56,745 nt of DNA from Bacillus andreraoultii (GCF_001244735.1 NZ_LN868936.1:163784-220528); one strand, 5' to 3'; shown: positions 26,640-36,800, numbered from the stretch's first letter. Notes: a model not told the origin generated them from the letters alone. Made by a program: numbers and translations.

Positions 26640-28599
26640 ATGGGATAAAATATTGATCACAGGTGATCCACTAATTTTAGGTTCACAAATTGCAATCGTA
26701 CTAACAATGGTTGGTATTGTTGTTGGCCTAACTTATTTTAAAAAATGGAAATATTTATGGGATGAATGGTTCACTTCAGTTGACCATAAGAGAATTGGGA
26801 TTATGTACATCATCATGGGGGTATTAATGTTCTTCCGTGGCGGTGTCGACGGCTTAATGATGAAAGCTCAAACAGCTGTTCCAGAAAATACATTTTTAGA
26901 TGCACAGCACTATAATGAAGTATTTACAACTCATGGCGTTATTATGATTCTTTTCATGGCAATGCCTATGTTAATCGGGATTATGAACGTTGTTATGCCA
27001 CTTCAAATCGGCGCACGTGACGTTGCTTTCCCACAACTTAACTTATTAAGCTTCTGGTTAACTTTTGCAGGGGCAATGCTATTTAATATTTCTTTCGTTG
27101 TCGGAGGATCTCCTGATGCAGGATGGACATCATACTTCCCTCTTGCAGGTAAAGAGTTTACACCGGGTATCGGGAACAACTTCTATATGGTGGCCATTCA
27201 AATCGCTGGTTTTGGTACGTTAATGACAGGTATTAACTTTATTGCCACGATTTTAAGAATGCGTGCACCAGGAATGAAGTTAATGAAAATGCCAATGTTC
27301 ACTTGGACGACATTAATTACTTCTTTAATCATTGTTATTGCGTTCCCTATTTTTACCATTGCATTATTAATGGGAACAATGGATCGTATATTCGGATCAC
27401 ACTTCTTTACCGTTTCAAGTGGCGGATTAGATATGCTTTGGGCAAACCTATTCTGGTTATGGGGTCACCCAGAAGTGTATATCGTTATTCTACCAGCATT
27501 CGGTATTTATTCAGAAGTTGTAGCAACATTCTCGAAAAAACGTCTATACGGCTATACATCAATGGTTATGGCAATCGTTGTTATTTCAGCACTAAGTATG
27601 CTTGTTTGGGTTCACCACTTCTATACAATGGGTGTCGGACCAGCAGTTAACTCCGTATTCTCAATTACAACGATGGCAATCGCTGTTCCAACAGGGATTA
27701 AAATCTTTAACTGGTTGTTTACAATGCGGAAAGGTCGAATTGAATTTACAGCACCAATGATGTGGGCACTTGCCTTTATTCCAACCTTCTTAATTGGTGG
27801 GGTAACAGGGGTTATGCTTGGAATGGCTTCAGCAGACTTCCAATATCATAATACATTGTTCTTAGTTGCTCACTTCCATTACACATTGATTCCTGGTGTT
27901 GTCTATGCAGTATTCGCAGCACTTTACTATTGGTGGCCAAAAGTATTTGGCTTTAAATTAAACGAACGTATTGGTAAATGGCATTTCTGGTTATTTAATA
28001 TTGGATTTAACTTAACATTCTTCCCAATGTTCTTCCTTGGACTACAAGGAGCAGCAAGACGGATGTACACATACTCTGCAGATTCTGGTTTCTGGCCATT
28101 ATATGCATTGTCAGCAGTAGGTGCGCTTATTTTAGCAGCTGGTTTCGCCGCACTTTGCTACAACATCTACTGGAGTATTCGTTACGAAAAGAGAACAACT
28201 GCAAACGACCCATGGGGCACAGCAAGAACTTTAGAATGGGCTACTGCAACACCTGTACCACATTACAACTTTGCAGTAACACCAGAAGTTAAAGAACTAG
28301 ATGCTTACTGGGAAATGAAGCAAAACAAAGAAGATTTAACACTCGATCCGAAACAATTAAAACCAATTCATATGCCAAGTAATTCAGGACAGCCTGTATA
28401 CATGGGAGCGGCATTCTTAGCATTTGGATTCTTCCTTGTGTTCGAATGGATTCCATTAGCTGTAATAGGAGCTATTCTCGTGTTCGCAGGAATGATTAAA
28501 CGCTCATTTGAATACGATGATGGTTATTATGTACCGGTTGAGGAAATCATCGAGAAAGAGCGTACATGGAGAGGTGATTCGAAATGGAAAGCAAAATGA
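26629..28599 (+). CDS. qoxB: Cytochrome aa3 quinol oxidase subunit I
   Basis: 656 residues from a GTG at 26629 with GGAGGTG six bases upstream. A start at 26605 would be deeper inside qoxA and has no site. It is the catalytic haem-copper subunit. Haem ligand His102 is in FTTHGVIM. CuB ligands are His280 with the cross-linked Tyr284 (WGHPEVY) and the His pair 329/330 (VHHFYTMG). Haem ligands His415/His417 lie in VAHFHYTL. The Qox-type extra N- and C-terminal helices are present. It overlaps qoxA by 11 nt and qoxC by 16 nt. Confidence 0.97.
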   Translation: MDIKWDKILITGDPLILGSQIAIVLTMVGIVVGLTYFKKWKYLWDEWFTSVDHKRIGIMYIIMGVLMFFRGGVDGLMMKAQTAVPENTFLDAQHYNEVFTTHGVIMILFMAMPMLIGIMNVVMPLQIGARDVAFPQLNLLSFWLTFAGAMLFNISFVVGGSPDAGWTSYFPLAGKEFTPGIGNNFYMVAIQIAGFGTLMTGINFIATILRMRAPGMKLMKMPMFTWTTLITSLIIVIAFPIFTIALLMGTMDRIFGSHFFTVSSGGLDMLWANLFWLWGHPEVYIVILPAFGIYSEVVATFSKKRLYGYTSMVMAIVVISALSMLVWVHHFYTMGVGPAVNSVFSITTMAIAVPTGIKIFNWLFTMRKGRIEFTAPMMWALAFIPTFLIGGVTGVMLGMASADFQYHNTLFLVAHFHYTLIPGVVYAVFAALYYWWPKVFGFKLNERIGKWHFWLFNIGFNLTFFPMFFLGLQGAARRMYTYSADSGFWPLYALSAVGALILAAGFAALCYNIYWSIRYEKRTTANDPWGTARTLEWATATPVPHYNFAVTPEVKELDAYWEMKQNKEDLTLDPKQLKPIHMPSNSGQPVYMGAAFLAFGFFLVFEWIPLAVIGAILVFAGMIKRSFEYDDGYYVPVEEIIEKERTWRGDSKWKAK

Positions 28600-29189
28600 T
28601 TAATCACTCTGTACCTACGGAATATCAATCGGAACAAGGAAAGTTAAATATACTTGGTTTCTGGATTTTTATCGCAGCTGAAATTATTTTGTTTGCAACA
28701 TTATTTGCCGTCTATGGGGTTCTTCATCAAAGAACCGCGGGCGGCCCTACTGGTAAAGAAATATTTGTTATGAAAGATGTCGTCATTCAGACAATGCTTC
28801 TTTTAACTAGTAGCTTTACAGCTGGTCTCGTTATTCATCAAATGCGACGGGGTAACGTAAAAGGGTTAATTACTTGGTTAATCATTACGTTATTGTTTGG
28901 TGGCGGCTTCCTATACATGGAAATTAATGAGTTCATCCATTATGTATCTGTTGGAGCTGGAATTCAAACAAGTGCATTTACATCTAGCTTATTAACAACA
29001 TTAGGTACGCACGGTGCTCACGTAACGCTAGGGATTGTATGGGCTATATTGGTTATTATTCAATTGCTCCAAAGAGGGATTACACCAGCTACTGCAACAA
29101 AGGTTCATATTTGGGGAGTATATTGGCATTTCCTTGATGTTGTTTGGATTTTCATCTTTACATTTATTTATGTAGGGGGGTCAATTTAA
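28584..29189 (+). CDS. qoxC: Cytochrome aa3 quinol oxidase subunit III
   Basis: 201 residues with five membrane helices, matching the haem-copper oxidase subunit III family (LGFWIFIAAEIILFATLFA; TLGTHGAHVTLGI; VYWHFLDVVWIFIF). It stabilises the catalytic subunit. The start is inside the end of qoxB with GAGAGGTGA upstream. Confidence 0.96.
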   Translation: MESKMINHSVPTEYQSEQGKLNILGFWIFIAAEIILFATLFAVYGVLHQRTAGGPTGKEIFVMKDVVIQTMLLLTSSFTAGLVIHQMRRGNVKGLITWLIITLLFGGGFLYMEINEFIHYVSVGAGIQTSAFTSSLLTTLGTHGAHVTLGIVWAILVIIQLLQRGITPATATKVHIWGVYWHFLDVVWIFIFTFIYVGGSI

Positions 29190-29495
29190 ATGAACGGTAA
29201 AGTAGAAAAAGGTTTCCCCTATGGTCATGTTGTTGGGTTTCTTTTATCAATCGCATTAACAATCGCTACACTGTTAGTTGCCTTTCAAACTTCACTAGCA
29301 AAAGGTACGATTATGTTAATCATAGCAATTTTTGCAGTTGCCCAAGCAGGATTGCAACTATTCATGTTCATGCATATGACTGAAGGAGAAGACCGTGACT
29401 CTAAAGTTGTTCATACAGTCTATGCGATATTCATGGCAGTTGTTATTGTCATCGGATCTATTTGGGTCATGACAGCAGGACACTCCATTCACTAA
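29190..29495 (+). CDS. qoxD: Cytochrome aa3 quinol oxidase subunit IV
   Basis: 101 residues with three membrane helices and the conserved GLQLFMFMHMTEGEDRD segment. The ATG directly follows the qoxC stop, and GGGGGG lies upstream. Last gene of the operon, followed 12 bp later by a strong terminator. Confidence 0.95.
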   Translation: MNGKVEKGFPYGHVVGFLLSIALTIATLLVAFQTSLAKGTIMLIIAIFAVAQAGLQLFMFMHMTEGEDRDSKVVHTVYAIFMAVVIVIGSIWVMTAGHSIH

Positions 29496-29506
29496 TCTTT
29501 ACTTTT

Positions 29507-29540
29507 AAAGCTTCCACTTTTATGTGGAGGCTTTTTATTT
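29507..29540 (+). terminator. qox operon terminator
   Basis: AAAGCTTCCAC pairs with GTGGAGGCTTT (one G-T), followed by TTTTTATTT. Confidence 0.92.
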
Positions 29541-29544
29541 GCTC

Positions 29545-29684
29545 TCTCATTTCTACTTTCCTTTACGCATAAGCACATAAGGAAGGTGTAAGCAACATTC
29601 CATCAAAGCCGAAAAACTCTCTTTCCGTTCAGCGAACTTTGTCTCTCATTTCGCCAACGCTTGTGGACACTTGAGTTTTCTTTA
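29545..29684 (-). repeat. Dispersed intergenic element, copy e (reverse orientation)
   Basis: On the minus strand it reads AAAGAAAACTCAAG, then GAACGGAAAGAG, TTTTTCGGCTTTGATGG, CACCTTCCTTATGTGC and TTATGCGTAAAGGAAAGTAG. The 3' tail of other copies is missing. Only reverse copy among the nine. The rest of the 328-bp gap holds the qox terminator and the cidA promoter region. Confidence 0.7.
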
Positions 29685-29823
29685 TATAAAATTATAATCT
29701 ATGGCTTTTTCTTATGACCTTATGTATGTTCATTATCATACTTTTTCATTGAGTTTCATTGATACAGGGTGTAAAATAAAGTAACTGTTATTTAACAGAT
29801 AATCATTTATGGAGGCTGGTAAG

Positions 29824-30207
29824 ATGATAAAGTTTATAAAAATAGGCTTGCAAACTTGTTTCATTACAGCCTTTTACTTCTTTGGTCAATTTATTCAAGT
29901 AAAACTACACTTAACCATTCCGGGAAGTATTATTGGCTTATTATTATTATTTATCCTCTTATCTAGTAAACTTCTTCCGGAAAAATATATTGATACAGGA
30001 GCAAACTTTCTTTTATCACTCATGATGTTATTCCTCGTCCCTGCAACGGTCGGAGTCATGAATTATTTTCAAATCTTTCAAGGGAAAGGTTTACTTCTTG
30101 TTTTTAGTTTAATCATCAGTAGCTGTCTTGTTTTTATCGGGTCTGGTTTTATTTGTGAAAAATGGGGGAAATCACCTGTTGGAGAAAAGGAGAAAAATAC
30201 GGCATGA
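29824..30207 (+). CDS. CidA/LrgA family holin-like protein
   Basis: 127 residues from ATG 29824 behind GGAGG; an ATG 5 codons earlier lies within that region and has no site. Four membrane helices and the family signature TIPGSIIGLLLLFILL are present. CidA/LrgA proteins act with CidB/LrgB partners in murein hydrolase control, lysis and, in some species, pyruvate or acetate export. It overlaps the partner gene by 4 nt. Which of the two types it is cannot be decided here. Confidence 0.93.
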   Translation: MIKFIKIGLQTCFITAFYFFGQFIQVKLHLTIPGSIIGLLLLFILLSSKLLPEKYIDTGANFLLSLMMLFLVPATVGVMNYFQIFQGKGLLLVFSLIISSCLVFIGSGFICEKWGKSPVGEKEKNTA

Positions 30208-30893
30208 GTAATTTTATGACTGGTGTAAGTATGATTTTGCTAACAGTAGGTATTTTCTTTGTAGCAAAAAAGCTATATATAAAATTTAAAAACCCCTTAT
30301 TAAATCCTACTTTAATAACTACGATTATCGTAATTATCCTGTTACTCTTTTTAAATACTTCCTATGATACTTATATGATTGGTGGTAAATGGATTCATGA
30401 GTTATTAGGGCCGACTGTTGTAGCGTTAGCTCTTCCTTTATATAAGTATAAGAGTCTATTAGCAAAATACTTCCAACCTATAATGTTTAGTATTCTGCTT
30501 GCTATCATCATAAATATTTTATCTGTTTATATCTTTTTAAGTATACTTGGTTATCCGAAAGAAATGATCTTAACTGCTTTCTCAAAATCAATTACAACGG
30601 CTGTTGCGATCCAAATTTCAAGTCAAGTTGGTGGTATTTCTTCACTAACAGCCGTATATGTTATGATTGCCGGATTTACTGGTGCTATACTTGGACCATT
30701 TTTAATTAAATTGTGTAAATTTGAAAATGATATTGCTCGTGGAATGGCTTTTGGGAATGCATCTCATGCAATCGGTACGACTAAAGCATTTGAATACAAC
30801 TTAGAAACTGGCTCAGTCAGCTCTGCAGGTATGATTTTATCAGCCATTTTTAGTTCTTTCCTAATACCATTTTTTGTTTGGATTCTGTTCTAA
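30204..30893 (+). CDS. CidB/LrgB family membrane protein
   Basis: 229 residues from the ATG at 30204, which overlaps the cidA-like stop as ATGA. The longer frame starting at 30162 lies within the upstream gene and is unlikely. Multiple helices and the LrgB signatures LGPTVVALALPLYK, TTAVAIQISSQVGG and GNASHAIGTTKAFE are seen. It works with the upstream protein as one unit. Confidence 0.94.
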   Translation: MSNFMTGVSMILLTVGIFFVAKKLYIKFKNPLLNPTLITTIIVIILLLFLNTSYDTYMIGGKWIHELLGPTVVALALPLYKYKSLLAKYFQPIMFSILLAIIINILSVYIFLSILGYPKEMILTAFSKSITTAVAIQISSQVGGISSLTAVYVMIAGFTGAILGPFLIKLCKFENDIARGMAFGNASHAIGTTKAFEYNLETGSVSSAGMILSAIFSSFLIPFFVWILF

Positions 30894-31070
30894 CACCTCG
30901 TTTATTTGAAAATTAGACTGATCAGCATAAGGCGAACGTTTCCCATAGGATAAGGAATGATCGAGTTAGCGAAACATCGCTCGAAGTGAAATGTGATTGG
31001 TATTATCTTGGAGTCGCCCCAAAGATTTTGCGATCATCAATATTTTTCAAAGGAAAACAGCCTAAATGAA

Positions 31071-31112
31071 AAGGACTTATCTCCACATTGAAAGAGATAA
31101 GCCCTTCATTCT
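31071..31112. terminator. Terminator of trhO, possibly bidirectional
   Basis: AAGGACTTATCTC pairs with GAGATAAGCCCTT. TTTTCATTT follows on the minus strand; the plus side is less T-rich. The 200 bp between the cidB-like gene and this hairpin shows nothing recognisable. Confidence 0.82.
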
Positions 31113-31116
31113 AAAT

Positions 31117-32088
31117 TTATAAAGCTGCTTCTTTCTTACTATCGAGCTGTTCACCAATAGCAGCCAATCTTTCTTTAATTTGTTCCTCTGTCAAACCATG
31201 TTCTTTTACATATAAGTTTCTTGGGTGAACGCGACACTCATGTGTACATCCACGTAAGTACTTATGTTCATTTTCTTCTGAGCAAAGGATTTGTTTATTA
31301 CATTCTGGATTTGCACAGTTTACATAGCGCTCACAAGGCTTTCCATCGAAATAGTCTTTTCCAACAACAACATGTTCAACTTGGTTTACTGGAACACTAA
31401 TCCGTTCATCAAATACATATAATTTTCCATCCCATAGTTGACCTTTCACTTCCGGGTCTTTTCCGTAAGTTACAACCCCACCGTGAAGTTGGTATACATC
31501 TTCAAAACCTTCTCGTTTTAACCAACCGGAAAATTTCTCACAGCGAATTCCACCTGTACAATAGGTTAGAATTGTCTTTCCTTTAAATTTATCTTTATTT
31601 TGACGGAACCATTCAGGTGTATCACGGAATGTTTTTACATCTGGACGAACAGCTCCACGAATATGCCCTAAATCATACTCATAGTCATTTCTTACATCAA
31701 TCACAATGGTATTATGATCTTGCATTTTTTTGAAAAATTCTTTTGGTGGAAGATAATTCCCTGTTAACTCATTCGGATTGATATCTTCTTCAAGACTTAA
31801 ATTGACTATTTCTTTACGGAAGCGAACGTGCATTTTTTTAAACGCATGTCCTTCTGCTTCATCAATTTTAAAAATCATATCGCTAAATCTAGGGTCTTGT
31901 TTCATGGCTTCCATATATTTATCCGTTTGTTCAACCGTTCCGGAAACTGTGCCATTGATTCCTTCATAACTAATATGAATCCGACCTTTTAAACCTAAAT
32001 CTCTACAAAATTGAAGATGTTCCTCAGTAAATGTTTCTGGGTCTTCTATTGTTACATATTTATAATAAAGCAATACTCGATAATCCAT
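31117..32088 (-). CDS. trhO: tRNA uridine(34) hydroxylase, rhodanese type
   Basis: 323 residues. N-terminal ferredoxin-like domain (about 1-95) with [15 protein letters not shown], a rhodanese domain (about 120-220) and a C-terminal cysteine-rich zinc-binding tail (C-x4-C and [13 protein letters not shown]). Catalytic Cys177 is in [11 protein letters not shown]. The enzyme hydroxylates the wobble uridine of certain tRNAs to give ho5U, using oxygen-independent precursors or O2 depending on the partner pathway. The start follows AAGGAG. Stand-alone gene. Confidence 0.95.
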   Translation of the reverse strand: MDYRVLLYYKYVTIEDPETFTEEHLQFCRDLGLKGRIHISYEGINGTVSGTVEQTDKYMEAMKQDPRFSDMIFKIDEAEGHAFKKMHVRFRKEIVNLSLEEDINPNELTGNYLPPKEFFKKMQDHNTIVIDVRNDYEYDLGHIRGAVRPDVKTFRDTPEWFRQNKDKFKGKTILTYCTGGIRCEKFSGWLKREGFEDVYQLHGGVVTYGKDPEVKGQLWDGKLYVFDERISVPVNQVEHVVVGKDYFDGKPCERYVNCANPECNKQILCSEENEHKYLRGCTHECRVHPRNLYVKEHGLTEEQIKERLAAIGEQLDSKKEAAL

Positions 32089-32243
32089 TTTGTATTACGC
32101 TCCTTACTAAGTAAATCATTCCTGTTTACTATTTTAACACAGTTTGTATGTTGTTTATAACTATTTCGTTTGAAAATGCTTGGAAAAATATGTTTTGGGA
32201 GAAATTCCTCTTTAAAGCAATCTCTCCTATCTTTACTAACGTT

Positions 32244-32273
32244 AAAAGAACCACAAAATATGATGTGGTCCTT
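32244..32273 (-). terminator. Terminator of the NSS transporter gene
   Basis: AAGGACCACA pairs with TGTGGTTCTTTT on the minus strand (one G-T). Confidence 0.85.
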
Positions 32274-32306
32274 CATTAAAACGACTAAGAGCTTGCCTTT
32301 CATGTC

Positions 32307-33662
32307 TCAAAAGATTGTGTCCCATATACCGAGTAGATCAAATAAGACGAGTATAATAGCAATCGGTGCTACGTAACGTACAAGGACATACCACCCTTGA
32401 AAAAGCGCCTTTGGAATCGGTCCCTCAGATTGCAACTCTTCATAGATCATAGACTTTTTCATCTTCGCAGGAACAAAAATTGAAATCAGTAGCGCTCCTA
32501 TTGGCATTAAAATATTACTAACTAAATAGTCGGCTACATCAAAGATAATTTTATCAAATAGCTGGAAATCTGCCCATATACCATAAGATAGTGCTGAAGG
32601 TATTCCGAAAATAAAGATAGCAAGTCCAATGATCCAAGACCATTTCTTTCGGAGTTTCTGATTCCCCTTTGCAATGACGCCCACAATAATTTCTAACATT
32701 GAAAAAGCCGAAGTTAAGGCTGCAAATAAAAATAAAATTAGAAACAATAAGAAGAAGAACATCCCGAATGTCATTTGATTAAAAACATTTGGTAAAACTT
32801 GAAATAATAATACTGGACCAGAATCAGGTTTTAAACCAAATGAAAAAACTGCTGGGAAAATAGCTAATCCTGCTAATATAACGATAAAAATATTCATACA
32901 GACAATCGATAAAGCTGATTTTGACAAATTCGTCGTCTTAGGTACATAAGAACTATAAGCAACCATGACCGATACCCCAACACTTAATGTGAAAAACGAT
33001 TGACCTAATGCGGCTAAAATCCCTTCCGAAGTTACTTTTGAAAAATCTGGATAAAATAAAAACTTAATTCCTAGGCTCGCATTTGGTAATGTTAACGAAC
33101 GAATAATTAATAAAGTGAACAAAATAAACAATAAGGGCATCATAATTTTACTTGCCTTTTCAATCCCATTTTGTACACCTTTTCCAACTACAATGATTGT
33201 GATGAGCATGAATAGGAAATGGACACTTATACTAATCAAAGGATTGGAAATGGTTTGTCCAAATATATCCGCATATTCAGCAGCATTCAACCCATTTAAC
33301 CTGCCTAACGCTGTATTTATGATATAAATAATTATCCAACCACCAACAACGCTATAGAAAGATAACAAAATAAAACAAGTAATCACCCCTAAATAACCGA
33401 TATAGTACCATTTTGTATTCGGTGCAATTACTTTATACGCTTGAATCGCATTTTGTTGTGTACTTCTTCCAATCACAAATTCGGCTAATAATAATGGGAA
33501 ACCTATAACGAGTGTAAAAAACAAAAATATTAAGAAGAAAATTCCTCCACCACTAACTCCTGCAACATACGGGAACTTCCAAATTGCTCCTAATCCAATT
33601 GCTGATCCCGCAGCAGAAAGAATAAATCCAAGTTTTGTTGACCACTGTTCCGATTGATTCAC
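32307..33662 (-). CDS. Neurotransmitter:sodium symporter family transporter
   Basis: 451 residues with eleven or twelve membrane helices. The N-terminus carries the NSS signature: [25 protein letters not shown], with helix-1 residues that bind sodium and substrate. LALIYLP-like features of other clades are absent, as in the YocR/YhdH group. Substrate is probably an amino acid or small amine driven by sodium. The start is a GTG, and the purine-rich AAGGGA lies 13 bases upstream, further than usual. Monocistronic. Confidence 0.93.
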   Translation of the reverse strand: MNQSEQWSTKLGFILSAAGSAIGLGAIWKFPYVAGVSGGGIFFLIFLFFTLVIGFPLLLAEFVIGRSTQQNAIQAYKVIAPNTKWYYIGYLGVITCFILLSFYSVVGGWIIIYIINTALGRLNGLNAAEYADIFGQTISNPLISISVHFLFMLITIIVVGKGVQNGIEKASKIMMPLLFILFTLLIIRSLTLPNASLGIKFLFYPDFSKVTSEGILAALGQSFFTLSVGVSVMVAYSSYVPKTTNLSKSALSIVCMNIFIVILAGLAIFPAVFSFGLKPDSGPVLLFQVLPNVFNQMTFGMFFFLLFLILFLFAALTSAFSMLEIIVGVIAKGNQKLRKKWSWIIGLAIFIFGIPSALSYGIWADFQLFDKIIFDVADYLVSNILMPIGALLISIFVPAKMKKSMIYEELQSEGPIPKALFQGWYVLVRYVAPIAIILVLFDLLGIWDTIF

Positions 33663-33755
33663 TATAACTTATATTCCCTTCTAAAGATATATTTTAAAAT
33701 ATCAAATTTATCATAACATAATTTTTCTATCCTCTCCCAAAAAAATCCAAAAAAA

Positions 33756-33795
33756 ATCACTATTAAATAGGTATCAGTTACCTAATATAGTGATT
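33756..33795 (-). terminator. Terminator of the 68-aa membrane protein gene
   Basis: AATCACTAT and TAGGTA pair with TACCTA and ATAGTGATT; eight T follow on the minus strand. Confidence 0.85.
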
Positions 33796-33817
33796 ATTAC
33801 TTAGAGTGGCCAACTTA

Positions 33818-34024
33818 TCAAATTCGTATGAGCTTTGGTTTCTTCTTCCCCTCATTCTTCATTCGTTCTGCTTTCTGTACCATATAAAACATAAGAAAGT
33901 TAACTGCTACTGCAAGAAGTAACCAAGAAACAAGTAAGACATGACCGACAAGAATTGATCCGACAACACTAATAGAACAGAGAAGACCTACAAGAAAATA
34001 AAAACCCATTAAAAATTTACCCAT
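33818..34024 (-). CDS. Small two-helix membrane protein, unknown function
   Basis: 68 residues from ATG 34024 behind CAGGAGG; the frame extends 17 codons earlier without a site. Two hydrophobic helices fill about 5-50 and a basic tail (KAERMKNEGKKKPKLIRI) ends it, so the C-terminus should face the cytoplasm. I do not recognise the family. Strong initiation and termination signals support a real gene. TTGTTCACAAATTGTTCA lies 65 bp upstream and could be a regulatory site. Confidence 0.72.
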   Translation of the reverse strand: MGKFLMGFYFLVGLLCSISVVGSILVGHVLLVSWLLLAVAVNFLMFYMVQKAERMKNEGKKKPKLIRI

Positions 34025-34284
34025 TAAACACGCCTCCTGTTCAAATATTAACCACAATTTGAATAAGTAGTTCAAAAATAAGACAATAATTGTTCACAAA
34101 TTGTTCATATTTTATTATATGTTACTTAGAGTGAAAATGAAAGGGCTTCCACCAAAGTATCTATATAAATATTTTGACAATTTGCAACATTATTTTTCCC
34201 CTCCCTTTTCCTTCCTTTTATTTTAAAAACTTCCTTATTATAAAAAATTATTTAAGGGTACAGTAATTTCAGGAGGTGAATAGC

Positions 34285-34887
34285 ATGAAAAGGTTGATAG
34301 TTGCGGTATTTACACTGTTTTTACTTTTCCCTACCAGCGCTTTCGGTCAAACTACATACACAGTTAAATCAGGGGATAGTATGTGGAAAATTGCTATGCG
34401 ATTTCAAGTAGGAATTAGTGAACTTATTAAGGCAAACCCACAAATTAAAAACCCGTCAATGATCTATCCAAACCAAAAATTAACAATCCCTGCGATTTCA
34501 GAGAAAAACTTTGAAGCTCAAGTTGTAAAATTAGTGAACCAAGAGCGGGCAAAAGCTGGTTTGAAACCAATGACTCATAATTGGGAGCTATCCCGTGTAG
34601 CTAGGTACAAAAGTATGGATATGAGAGATCGCGGTTACTTCTCCCATACTTCGCCAACGTATGGTAGCCCATTTACAATGATGAATAACTTTGGCATTCG
34701 CTCTTCAGCTGCGGGGGAAAATATTGCTGAGGGGCAAAGTACGCCACAAGCAGTTGTTACTTCATGGATGAACAGCCCAGGTCACAGGGCAAATATTTTA
34801 AGTACAAACTATACACAAATTGGTGTAGGCTATGCTGCTGGTGGATCAGGTAGACATTATTGGACACAAATGTTTATTAGACCATAA
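34285..34887 (+). CDS. Secreted LysM and CAP domain protein (YkwD/SafA-like)
   Basis: 200 residues from ATG 34285 with AGGAGGTGA upstream; the GTG at 34276 is inside that site. Signal peptide about 1-21, one LysM domain (YTVKSGDSMWKIAMRF to YPNQKLTIP, about 25-69) for peptidoglycan binding, then a CAP/SCP domain (about 78-198). The CAP domain shows LVNQERAKAGLKP, GYFSHTSP, AGENIAEG and SPGHRANIL. It is likely attached to the cell wall or spore cortex. CAP domains of bacteria have no agreed activity. Monocistronic. Confidence 0.93.
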   Translation: MKRLIVAVFTLFLLFPTSAFGQTTYTVKSGDSMWKIAMRFQVGISELIKANPQIKNPSMIYPNQKLTIPAISEKNFEAQVVKLVNQERAKAGLKPMTHNWELSRVARYKSMDMRDRGYFSHTSPTYGSPFTMMNNFGIRSSAAGENIAEGQSTPQAVVTSWMNSPGHRANILSTNYTQIGVGYAAGGSGRHYWTQMFIRP

Positions 34888-34891
34888 GGAA

Positions 34892-34928
34892 AAGACCAGC
34901 TTCTCAATGAAAGGAGCTGGCCTTTATA
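34892..34928. terminator. Bidirectional terminator between CAP gene and pncB
   Basis: GACCAGCT pairs with AGCTGGCC (one mismatch at the base), with TTT on both sides. Confidence 0.8.
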
Positions 34929-34936
34929 TAAAAAAA

Positions 34937-36400
34937 TTAGTATTCTAACTTTGCAACCTTTTGTCGAACTTTATCGATGTTTGCCATTTTATTATCCCAA
35001 CATGCTTGACTTAAATCAACTGGATAAAGTGTCGGATTAAGAATTCGTTTATATTCGTCCCATAAAAGATTAAGATTTTGATTAACGTATTCTTTAATTT
35101 CTTTTATCGTTGGAAGTTCATAAGTCAATTCCCCATTTACAAATATATCTTTATGTAAATCAACTGCGTCAAAGTTTGTTACATACTTACTTATAAATGT
35201 ATGAACGGGGTGGAACATTTTCAACGGTTCCTCTTCAAGTGGGTTTTCCCAATCGAGTGTAATGTAGTCCCCTTCTGATTTTCCACTATGTTTATTAATA
35301 ATCCGATAAACCCGTTTTAGTCCCGGAGTCGTTACTTTTTCAGGATTTCCACTAATTTTTATTGTATCAACTAGCTGTCCATTCTCTTCAATCGCAACAA
35401 GTTTATACACCGCTCCTAAAGCCGGTTGATCATAAGCAGTAATTAGTTTTGTTCCAATTCCCCAACTATCGATTTTCGCCCCTTGAGCTTTTAGATTAAT
35501 AATTGTATGCTCATCTAAATCATTTGAAGCAAAAATCTTCGCATTCGAAAATCCTTCATCGTCAAGCATTTTTCTTGCCTCTTTTGATAAATAAGCAAGG
35601 TCACCACTATCAATACGAATGCCGATAAAGTTAATTTTATCACCGAATTCTTTTGCTACCTTTATTGCATTGGGTACACCAGATTTTAATGTATCGTATG
35701 TATCAACAAGAAAAACACAATTTTTATGAGTGCTTGCATATTTTGAAAATGCTACATATTCATCATGATATACTTGAACCATTGAATGAGCTAAAGTTCC
35801 CGAGACAGGTATACCGAATAACTTCCCTGCACGAACATTTGAGGTAGAATCACAACCACCGATAACTGCTGCACGTGCTCCCCAAACTGCCGCTTCCATT
35901 TCTTGTGCCCGTCTTGAACCGAATTCAGCCATCGGTTCATCACCAATAACTTGTTTAATTCGTGATGCTTTTGTCGCTATCAATGTTTGGTAATTCACAA
36001 TATTTAGTAAGGCCGTTTCAATTAATTGTGCCTCAGCTAAAGGTGCCTCTACTCGTATAAGTGGCTCATTCGCAAAAACAATTTCACCTTCGACAACTGA
36101 GCGCACCGTTCCTGTAAAACGAATACTTTTTAAGTACGTAAGAAATTCCTCTTCATATCCAATTTCACGTAAATAGGCAAGATCACTGTCAGTAAAATGA
36201 AAGTCACTTAAATATTGGATGATTTTTTCTAATCCAGCAAAAACAGCGTATCCATGTCTAAAAGGCATTTTACGAAAGAAAACTTCAAAAACAGCCTTCT
36301 TATTATGTACTCCATCCTTCCAATAAGATTGAACCATATTTAACTCGTAAAAATCCGTGTGCAATGCTAATGAATCATCGGTGTATTTTTTACTCACCAT
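34937..36400 (-). CDS. pncB: Nicotinate phosphoribosyltransferase
   Basis: 487 residues from ATG 36400 with GGAGG upstream; the frame opens 28 codons earlier without a site. The enzyme joins nicotinate to PRPP (using ATP) in NAD salvage. Recognisable parts are LHTDFYELNMVQSYW at the start, FEVFFRKMPF, EFGSRRAQEMEAA with the catalytic His region GTLAHSMVQ, and the phosphate-binding IRIDSGDLAYLS. Length fits the Gram-positive clade. Monocistronic, with the 20-bp tandem repeat block upstream. Confidence 0.96.
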   Translation of the reverse strand: MVSKKYTDDSLALHTDFYELNMVQSYWKDGVHNKKAVFEVFFRKMPFRHGYAVFAGLEKIIQYLSDFHFTDSDLAYLREIGYEEEFLTYLKSIRFTGTVRSVVEGEIVFANEPLIRVEAPLAEAQLIETALLNIVNYQTLIATKASRIKQVIGDEPMAEFGSRRAQEMEAAVWGARAAVIGGCDSTSNVRAGKLFGIPVSGTLAHSMVQVYHDEYVAFSKYASTHKNCVFLVDTYDTLKSGVPNAIKVAKEFGDKINFIGIRIDSGDLAYLSKEARKMLDDEGFSNAKIFASNDLDEHTIINLKAQGAKIDSWGIGTKLITAYDQPALGAVYKLVAIEENGQLVDTIKISGNPEKVTTPGLKRVYRIINKHSGKSEGDYITLDWENPLEEEPLKMFHPVHTFISKYVTNFDAVDLHKDIFVNGELTYELPTIKEIKEYVNQNLNLLWDEYKRILNPTLYPVDLSQACWDNKMANIDKVRQKVAKLEY

Positions 36401-36519
36401 ATTAACCTCCAATTTTCCTGTCTGTTCACTTCTTCTCAAAAAAATTGACAATTTCTTTAATAAGTATATTATACCATCATTCATTATTATCTCTACAAAT
36501 TAAAAAATCATGATAATAA

Positions 36520-36800
36520 AGCGGAACTTCTTTGAGGGGGTTCGGAGGGGGGCGATAGCAAAAGGGGGATTTTTAGCTGTAAATGAGAGGCTTCGACTGT
36601 AAGTGGAGGGATTCGAGAGGAATTGGGTAATATTCTTCGACAGTACAAGGGGAACTTCGACAGTATTTGGGCTTGCTTCGACAGTAAATGCTGGGAGCTC
36701 CGCGAAATTACAGACACCCGGATTTTCCGAAGTTGAGGGGCTTTTTCCGAAGTTTGAGAGTTATTTCCGAAGTCTAGCACTTTTTTCCGAAGTTTGAGGG
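36520..36800. repeat. Degenerate 20-bp tandem repeat block (G-rich)
   Basis: TTTTCCGAAGTTTGAG-type units have their CCGAAG at 36727, 36747, 36767 and 36787, exactly 20 bp apart. Before them, TTCGACAGTA-type units start at 36592, 36612, 36636, 36656 and 36677, spaced 20-24 bp. Still earlier sequence (GGTTCGGAGGGGGG, TTAGCTGTAAATGAGAGG) looks like worn units. The block is strand-asymmetric, G over C, unlike the AT-rich surroundings. Open frames across it look like chance. No promoter for pncB is clear within it. Confidence 0.8.

Noticed and set aside
25668-29495. Cytochrome c oxidase (ctaCDEF)
   Set aside because: Subunit II lacks the CuA cysteines and has the QoxA N-terminus, so a quinol oxidase is the better call.
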